Positions 36,847 to 45,563 of a DNA stretch of 64,000 nt are shown here, piece by piece (the stretch's first letter is position 1; every line of letters starts with the position of its first letter). The notes below the pieces were generated by a model. The model was not told the DNA's origin and did not search any database. It worked only from the letters and a program-made list of their open reading frames with translations. A program made the translations under genes and the position numbers. The stretch spans positions 1-64,000 of the forward strand of contig NZ_BRLB01000020.1 in assembly GCF_027923465.1 (NCBI RefSeq). Direction: 5' to 3'. This DNA is from Vallitalea longa. Its GTDB lineage: Bacteria; Bacillota; Clostridia; Lachnospirales; Vallitaleaceae.

Positions 36847-37037
36847 TAGATAGTTTTACGGAGACTGATCCTTTAGGAGTAAAGCAGGTAAAACTAGGTA
36901 AAGAGAAATATAGATAGTTTTACGCAGACTGATCCTTTAGGAGTAAAGCAGGTAAAACTAGGCAAAGAGAAATATAGATAGTTTTACGCAGACTGATCCT
37001 TTAGGAGTAAAGCAAGTAAAACTATCTATATTTCTCT
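36847..37037. repeat. Three tandem 64-bp hairpin units ending at the rqcH stop codon
   Basis: Units begin at 36847, 36911 and 36975, period exactly 64. Copies 1 and 2 differ at two positions. Each contains TAGTTTTAC and its complement GTAAAACTA about 28 bases apart, with an inner stem around TCCTTTAGGA. Copy 3 diverges at its end to complete a 22-bp perfect inverted repeat (36966-36987 with 37016-37037), whose right arm includes the rqcH stop. The last stem may terminate rqcH transcription, although its T run is weak. Confidence 0.8.
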
Positions 37038-38778
37038 ATAGTAATGTTACATTTTCATCGCTAGGATCAACGTACATAGAGTAGTTAGTATGATAAATAA
37101 CATACCCTGGAACAGAACCAGCAGGTTTTTTAATATGCTTTTTCAAAGTATAATCAACAGCAACTTTAGTTGATTTATTAGCTTTGCTATAAAATGCAGC
37201 TAATTTAGCAGCTTCTTCAAAAGCCTTATCAGTTAATTCATTTCCATTAGTCTTAACAATTACATGTGAACCAGGAATTTCTTTCGTATGAAACCACCAA
37301 TCATTGGAATTAGCAGTTTTCATGGTTAATTCATCATTTTGAAGGTTGTTTTTACCAACATAAATATCGAAACCATCAGAAGATTTATAGTGAAATGGTT
37401 TTGATTTTTGTAATGCTTTTTTATTCTTATTTTTTCTATACCTAAGGTAACCATAATCCATAAGTTCTTGGCGTATCAATTGTAAGTCTTCTTCTTCCTC
37501 AACAAAATTCAATGAATTTTGTATAGATTCAAGATGATTAATTTCGTTTTGTGTATCTTTAATTTGTTCAGTAAGGGCAAAAAAAGTTCTTTTCAGTTTA
37601 TTGTATCTATTATAATATTTAGCGGCATTTTCAGAAGGACTTAAATTAGGTTTTAAAGCAATAGTAGTTTCTTCATTAATATAGTAGTTATAAGCTTTTA
37701 ATTCTTTGTCTCCTTCTTTAATTGCATATATGTTAGCTGTTATAAGTTCTCCTTTTATCTTGTATTTATCTCTTGTTTCAGTATCTTTGATTTGTTTTAA
37801 CTGAAGGTCCAGTTTCTTATAGCACCTTTCAAGATTGGTCGTGATAATTTTCTTTATGTCACTTGATTTTTGACTGATTCTTGAGGTGTTAGAACTTTTC
37901 GCATAATAATTATCCAGTATGTTAGATATCGAATGGTCTGATATAGATTCATAGTTATCATAAATACTAAGTTTTATAGATGAAAAATCTTTATAATTAC
38001 TTTTATCATCTATTACAATATTAGGTGTGAATTCATTATTTTTTATCATGCTGACAAAAAATGTGAAACTATCATACACATCACTTAAGTCACCATCAGT
38101 CAATTCACTAGTGAAAGTAGAACTATTAACATTGGACCTGAAACATATCTCTTCTGAAATTATAGGACTAATTCCATTAAATGAAAAGTAGATAGCTTTG
38201 TGTATAATAGTATTTTTCCCATTAAGTAGATTTTTGAATTCTTGGAACGATATCTCATCTAGTGGATTTATCTTATCTTTTGATGGGGGATAGGTATATA
38301 CTCTATTAGGTAATACTTCTCTTACTGAGCTAATGTTCAAAGAAACATGTTTTATGCTATCAAGTATTCTATTATTATCTTCACAGAAGATTATATTACT
38401 ATGTCTACCCATGATTTCAATAACAATCTTCTTATTACAAACGTCACCTAACTCATTTAAATGTTCTATATATATTTCAACGATTCTTTCAAAATTTGGT
38501 TGCACTACTTTTAATATCTTACCTCCGATGATATGTTTTCTTAACAGCATACAAAAATTAGGAGGATTAAGTGGGTTTTTCTTAGGTATATCTGTTAAAT
38601 GGATACGGGGCATATTAGCTAATGCTGATAATAATAATTTATATGAATTTTTATTATTTCTTATTGATACAATCAATTCATCATTCTCTGGTTGATAAAT
38701 CTTATCAATTCTTCCACCTTGTATTAATTGATTAAGCTCGAAAACAATATTTGATATTACAATTCCGTCTAGTGCCAT
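37036..38778 (-). CDS. rqcH: RqcH/NFACT family protein of ribosome quality control
   Basis: 580 residues. N-terminal NFACT-N domain (1-230) with MGRHSNIIF, a central coiled coil (about 295-435), and NFACT-R with DWWFHTKEIPGSHVIVK and a C-terminal PAGSVPGYVIYH. RqcH binds stalled 50S subunits and recruits tRNA-Ala to add alanine tails. Positions 97-98, Asp-Arg in the studied B. subtilis protein, read Glu-Arg here (NFERIVE), a conservative change. Older annotations call the family fibronectin-binding protein. Its stop lies in a repeat hairpin. Confidence 0.93.
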   Translation of the reverse strand: MALDGIVISNIVFELNQLIQGGRIDKIYQPENDELIVSIRNNKNSYKLLLSALANMPRIHLTDIPKKNPLNPPNFCMLLRKHIIGGKILKVVQPNFERIVEIYIEHLNELGDVCNKKIVIEIMGRHSNIIFCEDNNRILDSIKHVSLNISSVREVLPNRVYTYPPSKDKINPLDEISFQEFKNLLNGKNTIIHKAIYFSFNGISPIISEEICFRSNVNSSTFTSELTDGDLSDVYDSFTFFVSMIKNNEFTPNIVIDDKSNYKDFSSIKLSIYDNYESISDHSISNILDNYYAKSSNTSRISQKSSDIKKIITTNLERCYKKLDLQLKQIKDTETRDKYKIKGELITANIYAIKEGDKELKAYNYYINEETTIALKPNLSPSENAAKYYNRYNKLKRTFFALTEQIKDTQNEINHLESIQNSLNFVEEEEDLQLIRQELMDYGYLRYRKNKNKKALQKSKPFHYKSSDGFDIYVGKNNLQNDELTMKTANSNDWWFHTKEIPGSHVIVKTNGNELTDKAFEEAAKLAAFYSKANKSTKVAVDYTLKKHIKKPAGSVPGYVIYHTNYSMYVDPSDENVTLL

Positions 38779-39002
38779 ATATAATCAATCCTTTCGTAAA
38801 TATTACATGATGCATTATAGTCATCAGTATAACACTAAGTGTAATAAAAAGGAAGTAATAGCTATAATATACTTTTATGATATCCTAAATTAGGAGTTAT
38901 AATTCTTGAGTATAAATATACTTCTTAGTATTTATACATATAACAGAATATTGTGAAAAATAAATTGGGATAAATTATTTAATTCGTTTTAATGATTAGT
39001 GC

Positions 39003-39112
39003 TTGCAAAGTGAACACTTTTATATTAAAATAGTATACAAGTATAAATTATTTGGAAATTGTATTTTACTGGCTTTACAGAATATATAATATTTTGTATG
39101 ATTGTATACAAT
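39003..39112 (+). promoter_or_regulatory. Citrate synthase promoter region with two GTATAC palindromes
   Basis: A candidate promoter is TTGCAA (39003-39008), 17 bases, TAAAAT (39026-39031). ATAGTATACAAG (39030-39041) overlaps its minus-10, and the perfect palindrome ATTGTATACAAT is at 39101-39112, 71 bases further on. The latter matches the acn operator. The wider 38779-39246 gap also has an imperfect inverted repeat (38910-38922 with 38927-38937) of unknown role. Confidence 0.55.
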
Positions 39113-39246
39113 CCGTCTGTGCATAAAATAAACAAAATATATTTGGTTAAATTATCAGTACTACAACCATTTATATGGATAAAAACAAAATACATTTACT
39201 AATATTTATAAATACGGAATTATAATAATACAAAGGGGATGATATA

Positions 39247-40602
39247 TTGAGCGATAAAGAAATATATAGAAGAATACTGAAATTTACCAATTTAGCTGAA
39301 ACCAATAATAAAATCGATTTAGAGTTATATGATAAATATGGTGTTAAGCGAGGATTGAGAAATAAAAACGGAACTGGTGTTCTTGCAGGATTAACTGAAA
39401 TTGGTGATGTAATAGGTTATAATCTGAAAGACGGAGATAAAATACCAGCAGAAGGTCGATTGCTATATAGAGGTATTGATGTTAAAGATATAGTTGATGG
39501 ATTTCAAGTTGAAAATAGATACGGCTTTGAAGAAGTATGCTATTTGTTACTTTTTGGTTCATTACCTACAAGAAATGAATTAAAAGAATTTAATGAGATA
39601 TTAGGAGAAAGCAGAGAGATACCTGATGGATTTACTGAAGATATGATTTTAAAGGCACCAAGTCCTAATATAATGAACAAATTAGCTAGAAGTGTTCTGG
39701 CAACCTATTCATATGATGATAATCCAGATGATACGAGTATAGAAAATATGCTTAGACAATGTATAGAATTGATAGCTAGATTTCCAATCTTAGTTGCCTA
39801 TGCTTTCCAAGCGAAATCTCATTATTATGATAACAAGAGTCTTTATATACACAATACTACAAGAAATCTTAGTACAGCAGAGAACTTTTTGCATATGTTA
39901 CGTGTAGACAATAAATTCACTAAATCAGAAGCTGAGTTACTGGATCTATGTCTAGTATTACATGCTGAGCATGGAGGAGGTAATAACTCTGCATTTACAG
40001 CAAGAGTTGTATCATCTTCAGGAACAGATACTTATTCTGCCATTGCAGCAGCAATAGGATCATTAAAAGGTCCAAAACATGGTGGAGCTAATAATAAAGT
40101 TAGACAAATGATGGATGATATAAAATCTCATATCAATAATTGGGACGATAAGAAAGAAATAGCTGACTACTTGACTAAAATATTGAAAAAACAAGCTAAT
40201 GATGGTTCAGGACTTATTTATGGTATGGGTCATGCAATATATACATTATCTGATCCAAGAGCTGTTATGCTTAAGAAAAAAGCTTATCAATTGGCAATTG
40301 AAAAAGATATGATGAAAGAATTTAATTTGTATGAATCTATAGAAAATCTGGCACCAGAAGTATTTGCAAAAGTAAAAGGTTCTTCCAAAGATATATGTGC
40401 TAATGTGGATTTCTATTCAGGATTTGTATACAGTATGTTACAGATACCACCTGAATTATATACGCCAATATTTGCTATAGCAAGAATTGGTGGATGGTGT
40501 GCTCATAGAATTGAAGAATTCTACGGAGCAAACAGGATAATAAGACCTGCATATAAGAACATAACAGAGCCTAGTGAATATAAAGAATTAGGCAAAAGAT
40601 AA
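39247..40602 (+). CDS. gltA: Citrate synthase
   Basis: 451 residues from TTG 39247, preceded by AAAGGGGATG. Citrate synthase motifs: LHAEHGGGNNSAFTARVV with the first catalytic His, KGPKHGGANNKV, and GMGHAIYTLSDPRA with the second His; the catalytic Asp is probably in NVDFYSGFVY. Length exceeds the usual 370-430 because of an N-terminal extension. Forms citrate from oxaloacetate and acetyl-CoA. A methylcitrate synthase role cannot be fully ruled out, but shared operator sequences tie it to aconitase and isocitrate dehydrogenase. Confidence 0.93.
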   Translation: MSDKEIYRRILKFTNLAETNNKIDLELYDKYGVKRGLRNKNGTGVLAGLTEIGDVIGYNLKDGDKIPAEGRLLYRGIDVKDIVDGFQVENRYGFEEVCYLLLFGSLPTRNELKEFNEILGESREIPDGFTEDMILKAPSPNIMNKLARSVLATYSYDDNPDDTSIENMLRQCIELIARFPILVAYAFQAKSHYYDNKSLYIHNTTRNLSTAENFLHMLRVDNKFTKSEAELLDLCLVLHAEHGGGNNSAFTARVVSSSGTDTYSAIAAAIGSLKGPKHGGANNKVRQMMDDIKSHINNWDDKKEIADYLTKILKKQANDGSGLIYGMGHAIYTLSDPRAVMLKKKAYQLAIEKDMMKEFNLYESIENLAPEVFAKVKGSSKDICANVDFYSGFVYSMLQIPPELYTPIFAIARIGGWCAHRIEEFYGANRIIRPAYKNITEPSEYKELGKR

Positions 40603-40608
40603 TTTATA

Positions 40609-40715
40609 AAAGCTGTTTATAATACATTTTTTAAAAAAATCTCTTTACGATAATGATTGTAATAGAAGTTTATATCCATGAAAATGTATTATAATACAGC
40701 TTTATTATTTTTTAA
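40609..40715 (+). terminator. Long inverted repeat after citrate synthase
   Basis: 40609-40630 is complementary to 40681-40703 with one bulged base. The arms are separated by 50 bases and the right arm is followed by TTATTATTTTTT. Probably the gltA terminator, though the loop is unusually large. Confidence 0.55.
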
Positions 40716-40793
40716 ATAGATAGTCCTACTTTCTATTTCTCATAGAAATTCTTTATGGGGCATAATTTTTTAGTTATAATACGTAAATACCCC

Positions 40794-40822
40794 TTGACAA
40801 AACATACATCTTTTAATATACT
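40794..40822 (+). promoter_or_regulatory. Promoter of the MetRS-like gene and its T-box
   Basis: TTGACA (40794-40799), 17-base spacer, TATACT (40817-40822). Confidence 0.8.
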
Positions 40823-40837
40823 TTTAGAAAATAAAAG

Positions 40838-41148
40838 CAATGAAGAGAAGAGTAGTTGAATTAGAAACTTACAGAGAGTTCCAGAAGGTGAAAAGGAATA
40901 GTGGATATTTGATGAAACAAGCCTCTAAGCTGCATACGGATCTTATTATCATGATAAAAATAGGTGTGTTCGGATTAGAATACATAATTGAGTAAATACG
41001 ATAATAGGTGATGCTATGACGTTTGTTCACGTTACAGAACTAAAGTATTATTAGTACTTGATGAGATTAGTATGGTGACATATTAATAAAAATAGGGTGG
41101 TACCGCGATATAAATCGCCCCTACAAATACTTGTAGGAGGTGTTTTTT
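40838..41148 (+). promoter_or_regulatory. T-box leader of the MetRS-like gene, specifier ambiguous
   Basis: T-box elements: AGTA near 40851, AGAGAG bulge near 40873, GGTG distal loop near 40887, and the T-box AGGGTGGTACCGCG at 41094-41107. The terminator stem is CCTACAA (41120-41126) with TTGTAGG (41131-41137) and a T run. The GAA-plus-triplet rule that gives CTC correctly for leuS here gives ACA (40917-40919, Thr). An ATG (Met) lies at 40912-40914, five bases upstream. The T in TGGT predicts a discriminator A, which suits tRNA-Met. Confidence 0.9.
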
Positions 41149-41230
41149 TATGAGCTTTTTTCCATGAATCCTATCTGGAAATAATCCTAGATAATAAGTA
41201 CAATAAAAATTTATTAAAAGGAGTTTGCTT

Positions 41231-43222
41231 ATGAAAGACAATAGAAGAAGAAGACCAGAGTTTCCTAAAAAAGCTGTTATAACAGCAGGGATGCCTTATG
41301 GTAATAAAGAATTACATTTCGGTCATGTTGGCGGAGTATTTGTTCATGCTGATACTTATGCTAGATTTTTAAGAGATAGGATTGGTAAAGAAAATGTTAT
41401 ATTCGTATCTGGAACAGACTGTTATGGTTCACCTATATTAGCTAATTATAAAAAACTTGTTGATGAAAATAAATTTGATGGCTCTCTAGAAGACTATGTT
41501 AGGTCAAATCATGATAAGCAGAAAGAAGTATTAGAAAAATATGAGATGAGTCTCAATTTGTATGCAGCTTCTGGACTTGACAGAGCATCAGAGATTCATG
41601 AAGAAGTTTCAATTGATATATTTAATAAATTATATGAAAATGGATATCTTACCCAATTATCTTCACCACAATTCTATGACCCAGAAAAAAAAGTATTACT
41701 TAATGGTAGACAAGTAATAGGTAAGTGCCCAATCGAAGGATGTAATTCAGATAAAGCATATGCGGATGAATGTTCTATGGGACATATGTATATGCCTAAC
41801 GAATTAATAGACCCCAAAAGCACATTATCAGGAAAGACACCGGAACTTAGGGATGTTAAGAATTGGTATTTTAAATTAGAAGAATATAATGATATTTTAA
41901 AAGATAGAAATAAATATCTAAAGGAAAAATCTAATTCCAGAAAGTTTTTATTAAACACAATAGAAGAATTCTTGAAACCACCTATTATATATGTGAAGAG
42001 AAAGCAATTGGAGGATAATCTATCCGATGTACAAGAGAAACTTCCTAAGCATTCCATAATAGATGAGCCGAAAAAACCTTCTATAACTTTCGTATTTGAT
42101 AATTTAGATGACAGAGATGAAGCAAGAAAAGTATTTGATAAATTAGGTATAAGATTTAGGACAGGAAAGACATTAGTGCCATTTAGATTATCAGGCAATG
42201 TTGAATGGGGGATTGATGTTCCAGATAAGGAAGAATTAGAAGATCTCACATTTTGGGTATGGCCAGAATCTCTATGGGCACCTATCTCGTTTACTAAAGC
42301 TTATTTAGAATCGATCGGTAAGGATAAAGATGAGTGGAAAGATTGGTGGCAATCAAAAGATTCCAAGGTATACCAGTTCATTGGAGAAGATAATATATAC
42401 TTCTATGGTATAGCGGAAATGGGTATGTTCTTAGCATTACGTAATATCAATGATGAAGAATCACTTGATTGGGAAAATATCAATCTTCCTCATTTAATAC
42501 CTAATAACCATGTTTTATTTATGGACAAAAAAGCAAGTAGCAGCAGTGATATCAAACCTCCTATGGCAGAAGAATTATTGAGCCATTATACTGCAGAACA
42601 ATTGAGAATGCATTTTCTAAGTCTTGGACTAGCGAAGAAAAGTGTAAGCTTCACACCTCAAGTGTTTATGAAAGAAGAAGATAGACAAGGTCCAGATACT
42701 GTTTTGAAAGATGGTAACTTGCTTACTAACGTATTCAACAGGCTGATAAGATCTTGTTTCTATACATCACAAAAATATTTTGACTCAAAGATACCTGAAG
42801 GTGATATCGACGAAAAAATATTGGAAGATGCTAAGCAAGCAGTATTGAATTACGAAAAACATATGTACAATCATGATTTCCATAGAATCATATATGTATT
42901 GGATGATTATATTAGAAAATTAAATAAATATTGGGTCAACAATATGAAAAAAGCTGAAGCAAACGAAGATGATGAACTAAGGAAACAAGTATTGGTCAAT
43001 GCTTTTCATGGTGTTCGTACTGCTATAACATTAATCCATCCGATAGCCCCAGATAGCTGTAAGATGGTTAGAGAATATCTTAATCTAGATGAAAAAATCT
43101 GGAACTGGGATTATATTTTTGAGACAATATATTCTCTAATTGACGATTATGTCAATCATAAAATCAAGTTTTTGGAACCTCGTATAGATTTCTTTGAAAA
43201 ACATGAAAGCCAATACAAGTAA
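41231..43222 (+). CDS. metG: Divergent methionyl-tRNA synthetase-like class I ligase
   Basis: 663 residues from ATG 41231, with AGGAG 7 bases upstream. HIGH-type motif is HFGHVGG (about 35-41), and a Cys-containing knob (CPIEGC, then DECSMGH) resembles MetRS zinc knobs. Two oddities stand out. The KMSKS region reads MDKKASSSSD (about 437-446), lacking the usual motif. A segment of about 80 residues (roughly 245-320) is inserted between the FLKPP and WGIDVP elements. The anticodon-binding helical domain is present and there is no C-terminal tRNA-binding domain. MetRS is the best label; a specialised paralogue is possible. Confidence 0.75.
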   Translation: MKDNRRRRPEFPKKAVITAGMPYGNKELHFGHVGGVFVHADTYARFLRDRIGKENVIFVSGTDCYGSPILANYKKLVDENKFDGSLEDYVRSNHDKQKEVLEKYEMSLNLYAASGLDRASEIHEEVSIDIFNKLYENGYLTQLSSPQFYDPEKKVLLNGRQVIGKCPIEGCNSDKAYADECSMGHMYMPNELIDPKSTLSGKTPELRDVKNWYFKLEEYNDILKDRNKYLKEKSNSRKFLLNTIEEFLKPPIIYVKRKQLEDNLSDVQEKLPKHSIIDEPKKPSITFVFDNLDDRDEARKVFDKLGIRFRTGKTLVPFRLSGNVEWGIDVPDKEELEDLTFWVWPESLWAPISFTKAYLESIGKDKDEWKDWWQSKDSKVYQFIGEDNIYFYGIAEMGMFLALRNINDEESLDWENINLPHLIPNNHVLFMDKKASSSSDIKPPMAEELLSHYTAEQLRMHFLSLGLAKKSVSFTPQVFMKEEDRQGPDTVLKDGNLLTNVFNRLIRSCFYTSQKYFDSKIPEGDIDEKILEDAKQAVLNYEKHMYNHDFHRIIYVLDDYIRKLNKYWVNNMKKAEANEDDELRKQVLVNAFHGVRTAITLIHPIAPDSCKMVREYLNLDEKIWNWDYIFETIYSLIDDYVNHKIKFLEPRIDFFEKHESQYK

Positions 43223-43240
43223 AAATATATAATAAAACAT

Positions 43241-43284
43241 ATTGCCACCTAGTTGTTTTTTCGATTAGAGTGGTAATGTTTTTT
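43241..43284 (+). terminator. Terminator after the MetRS-like gene
   Basis: ATTGCCAC (43241-43248) pairs with GTGGTAAT (43270-43277), one G-U pair, then a T run. Confidence 0.7.
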
Positions 43285-43295
43285 TATTACTTTTG

Positions 43296-43324
43296 TTGAC
43301 TAGACATTTATAGTAAGGTATAAT
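43296..43324 (+). promoter_or_regulatory. Promoter of the yicC-remA-gmk-rpoZ group
   Basis: TTGACT (43296-43301), 17-base spacer, TATAAT (43319-43324); transcription would start about 65 bases before the YicC start codon. Confidence 0.8.
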
Positions 43325-43397
43325 ACCATAAGGATAATACCAATAAATATGGAATATTTTTATTAATATATTCATATTTGAGAAATGAGTGATTATA

Positions 43398-44273
43398 GTG
43401 GTAAAAAGCATGACAGGCTTTGGTAGGGGTGAAAACGTATCTAATGATAGAAAAATGACAGTTGAGATAAAATCTGTTAATCATAGATATTGTGATATTA
43501 ACATCAGGATGCCAAAAAAAATTAGTTTTTTAGAAAATGATATCAGAAATTTCGTTAAGAAAAAAATATCTAGAGGTAAAGTCGATATCTTTGTTTCATA
43601 TGAAGACAATTCTGAAGGAAACGAATGTATTAAGATCAATGAAGACCTGATTGAACAATATCTTAAATATTTTGATGTAATCAGTAAAAAATTCCAATTG
43701 GAAAATGACATAAAAGTTTCTAATATTACCAGATACCCAGAAGTTATTACAATCGAAGAACAAGAGATCAATGAAGAATTATTATGGGATATACTAGAGA
43801 ATGCATTGAATACAGCTATAGAAAAACTTATATCCACTAGAATAACTGAGGGTGAATTATTGAAGAGTGATATTATCAAGAAACTGGATAATATAAATAA
43901 GTTAGTTAAAAACATTAAAACTAGAGCTCCTTATGTTATAGAAGAGTATAAAGAAAAATTAGAAAATAGAATAAATGATTTACTGAACAGTACTATTGAT
44001 GAAGCTAGATTAGCTGTAGAAGTAGCCATATATGCAGATAAATGCTGTGTAGATGAAGAAATTGTAAGGTTAGAAAGTCATGTTGAACACATGAGAAGGA
44101 CTTTGAATAAAGAAATACCTATAGGCAGAAAATTAGATTTCCTTTTACAAGAAATGAATAGAGAATCTAATACCATATTATCAAAATCCAGTGATATTGA
44201 AATTTCTACCAATGGATTAGAGCTTAAAACTGAGATAGAAAAAATTCGTGAACAAATACAAAATATTGAATAA
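43398..44273 (+). CDS. YicC/YloC-family endoribonuclease
   Basis: 291 residues from GTG 43398 (MVKSMTGFGRG, the conserved family N-terminus); GAGTGA is 5 bases upstream and the GTG at 43389 lies inside it. The family ends with EIPIGRKLDFLLQEMNRE and SNTILSKSSD, both present. YicC and YloC are reported endoribonucleases. Gene order with remA, gmk and rpoZ is standard for Firmicutes. Confidence 0.93.
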   Translation: MVKSMTGFGRGENVSNDRKMTVEIKSVNHRYCDINIRMPKKISFLENDIRNFVKKKISRGKVDIFVSYEDNSEGNECIKINEDLIEQYLKYFDVISKKFQLENDIKVSNITRYPEVITIEEQEINEELLWDILENALNTAIEKLISTRITEGELLKSDIIKKLDNINKLVKNIKTRAPYVIEEYKEKLENRINDLLNSTIDEARLAVEVAIYADKCCVDEEIVRLESHVEHMRRTLNKEIPIGRKLDFLLQEMNRESNTILSKSSDIEISTNGLELKTEIEKIREQIQNIE

Positions 44274-44298
44274 ATATAGTAATAAGGGAGATTAGCAT

Positions 44299-44574
44299 AT
44301 GATTCAAATGGTTAATATTGGTTTCGGAAATATTATATCTGCAAATAGAATAATTGCTATCATAAGCCCTGAATCAGCACCGATAAAAAGAGTTATACAA
44401 AATGGAAGAGATGACAAAAAACTGATTGATGCAACATATGGTCGAAAAACAAGAGCAGTGATTATAATGGATAGTGGGCATGTTATTCTATCAGCGATTT
44501 TGCCCGAAACAGTAGGACAAAGATTATCTAAAGATATTCAAGACATAACAGAAGAGAATATTTCTATTAATTGA
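44299..44574 (+). CDS. remA: RemA family regulator (DUF370)
   Basis: 91 residues after GGGAG. Family sequence includes [34 protein letters not shown] and [21 protein letters not shown]. In Bacillus, RemA is a DNA-binding ring-forming activator of biofilm matrix and osmoprotection genes; the target set here is unknown. It sits 25 bases after the YicC gene. Confidence 0.94.
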   Translation: MIQMVNIGFGNIISANRIIAIISPESAPIKRVIQNGRDDKKLIDATYGRKTRAVIIMDSGHVILSAILPETVGQRLSKDIQDITEENISIN

Positions 44575-44653
44575 AGAATTTCTGTTATACTAGAGGATAT
44601 TATTTTTAGCAATAGATAATGAACTTAAAAAAACATAAATTAAAGGTGATTAG

Positions 44654-45286
44654 ATGAATAAAAAGGGCATACTCATAATTATATCAGGTTTTTCTGGTGC
44701 TGGTAAAGGTTCTGTAGTCAAAGAACTTCTCACCAAAGGTGATTATATTCTTTCTATATCTTCAACAACCAGATCTCCTAGAGAGTATGAAGAGCATGGA
44801 AGAGAATATTTCTTTGATAGTAAAAAAGAATTTGAGAGAATGATTGAGAATAATGAATTAATCGAATGGGCATCATATTGTGATAACTATTATGGTACTC
44901 CTAGAAAATTTGTAGAACACAGCCTTGAACAAGGCAAAAATGTAATATTAGAAATTGAGATGCAAGGAGCACTTGATGTCAAACAGCAATATGAAGATGC
45001 AGTGTTGATTTTTATTACTGCACCTACTGTAAAGGAATTAAAAGCAAGGTTACAAAATAGAGGTACAGAAAGTATAGAAGTTATTGATAAAAGGCTTAAA
45101 AGAGCTTATGAAGAAGCTGAAGTCATGAATAAATATGACTATATTGTCATTAACGATGATTTACAAACATGTGCAGAAGACATTAATTCAATAATTAATG
45201 CTGAACATAAAAATGCTAAGAGAAATAATGAATTAAGAGAACGATTAAAAGGCGAATTTAAAGAGTATTTGAAAGGAGAGATTTAG
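44654..45286 (+). CDS. gmk: Guanylate kinase
   Basis: 210 residues. P-loop is SGFSGAGKGSV, followed by SISSTTRSPREYEEHGREYFF for GMP binding and the lid RLQNRGTES. It phosphorylates GMP to GDP. Preceded by AAAGGTGAT. Its TAG stop directly abuts the rpoZ ATG, and the rpoZ ribosome site lies within the gmk 3' end, so the two are coupled. Confidence 0.97.
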   Translation: MNKKGILIIISGFSGAGKGSVVKELLTKGDYILSISSTTRSPREYEEHGREYFFDSKKEFERMIENNELIEWASYCDNYYGTPRKFVEHSLEQGKNVILEIEMQGALDVKQQYEDAVLIFITAPTVKELKARLQNRGTESIEVIDKRLKRAYEEAEVMNKYDYIVINDDLQTCAEDINSIINAEHKNAKRNNELRERLKGEFKEYLKGEI

Positions 45287-45535
45287 ATGTTACATCCATC
45301 TTATACAGATTTAATGACAACAATAAATGATAGAATGGGCAGTGACGAAGAGAAGCTAAAGAGCAGATATTCAATTGTTATTGCTTCAGCAAAAAGAGCT
45401 AGAGAAATTATTGGGGGAGATGAAATACTTTCCAGCAAGAATTTTACTAAACCACTATCAAATGCAGTAAATGAATTATATGAAGGTAAAATCGATATAG
45501 TTTCACATGATATTGATGAAGATATTGAAGATTAG
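45287..45535 (+). CDS. rpoZ: RNA polymerase omega subunit
   Basis: 82 residues, typical omega length. Core motif SRYSIVIASAKRAREI with the conserved omega helix, then KPLSNAVNELYEGKI. It helps RNA polymerase assembly. Starts on the base after the gmk stop, with AAAGGAG before it. A bidirectional terminator follows. Confidence 0.96.
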   Translation: MLHPSYTDLMTTINDRMGSDEEKLKSRYSIVIASAKRAREIIGGDEILSSKNFTKPLSNAVNELYEGKIDIVSHDIDEDIED

Positions 45536-45559
45536 AAAAAGGGGGATACCCCTTTTTTT
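45536..45559. terminator. Bidirectional terminator between rpoZ and the DUF815 gene
   Basis: AAAAAGGGG, then GATA loop, then CCCC and seven T. Good T runs on both strands serve the two convergent genes. Confidence 0.92.
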
Positions 45560-45563
45560 GTTT

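Noticed and set aside
36847-37037. CRISPR array
   Set aside because: Copies abut with no unique spacers, each unit is a hairpin, and no cas genes are present.
41674-42249. 191-residue open frame on the minus strand
   Set aside because: Lies wholly inside the MetRS-like gene, lacks a ribosome site and reads as low-complexity Ser/Leu typical of an antisense shadow.
43481-43915. 144-residue minus-strand ORF inside the YicC gene
   Set aside because: Antisense to a well-supported gene, no start signals, Ser/Ile/Leu-rich composition.
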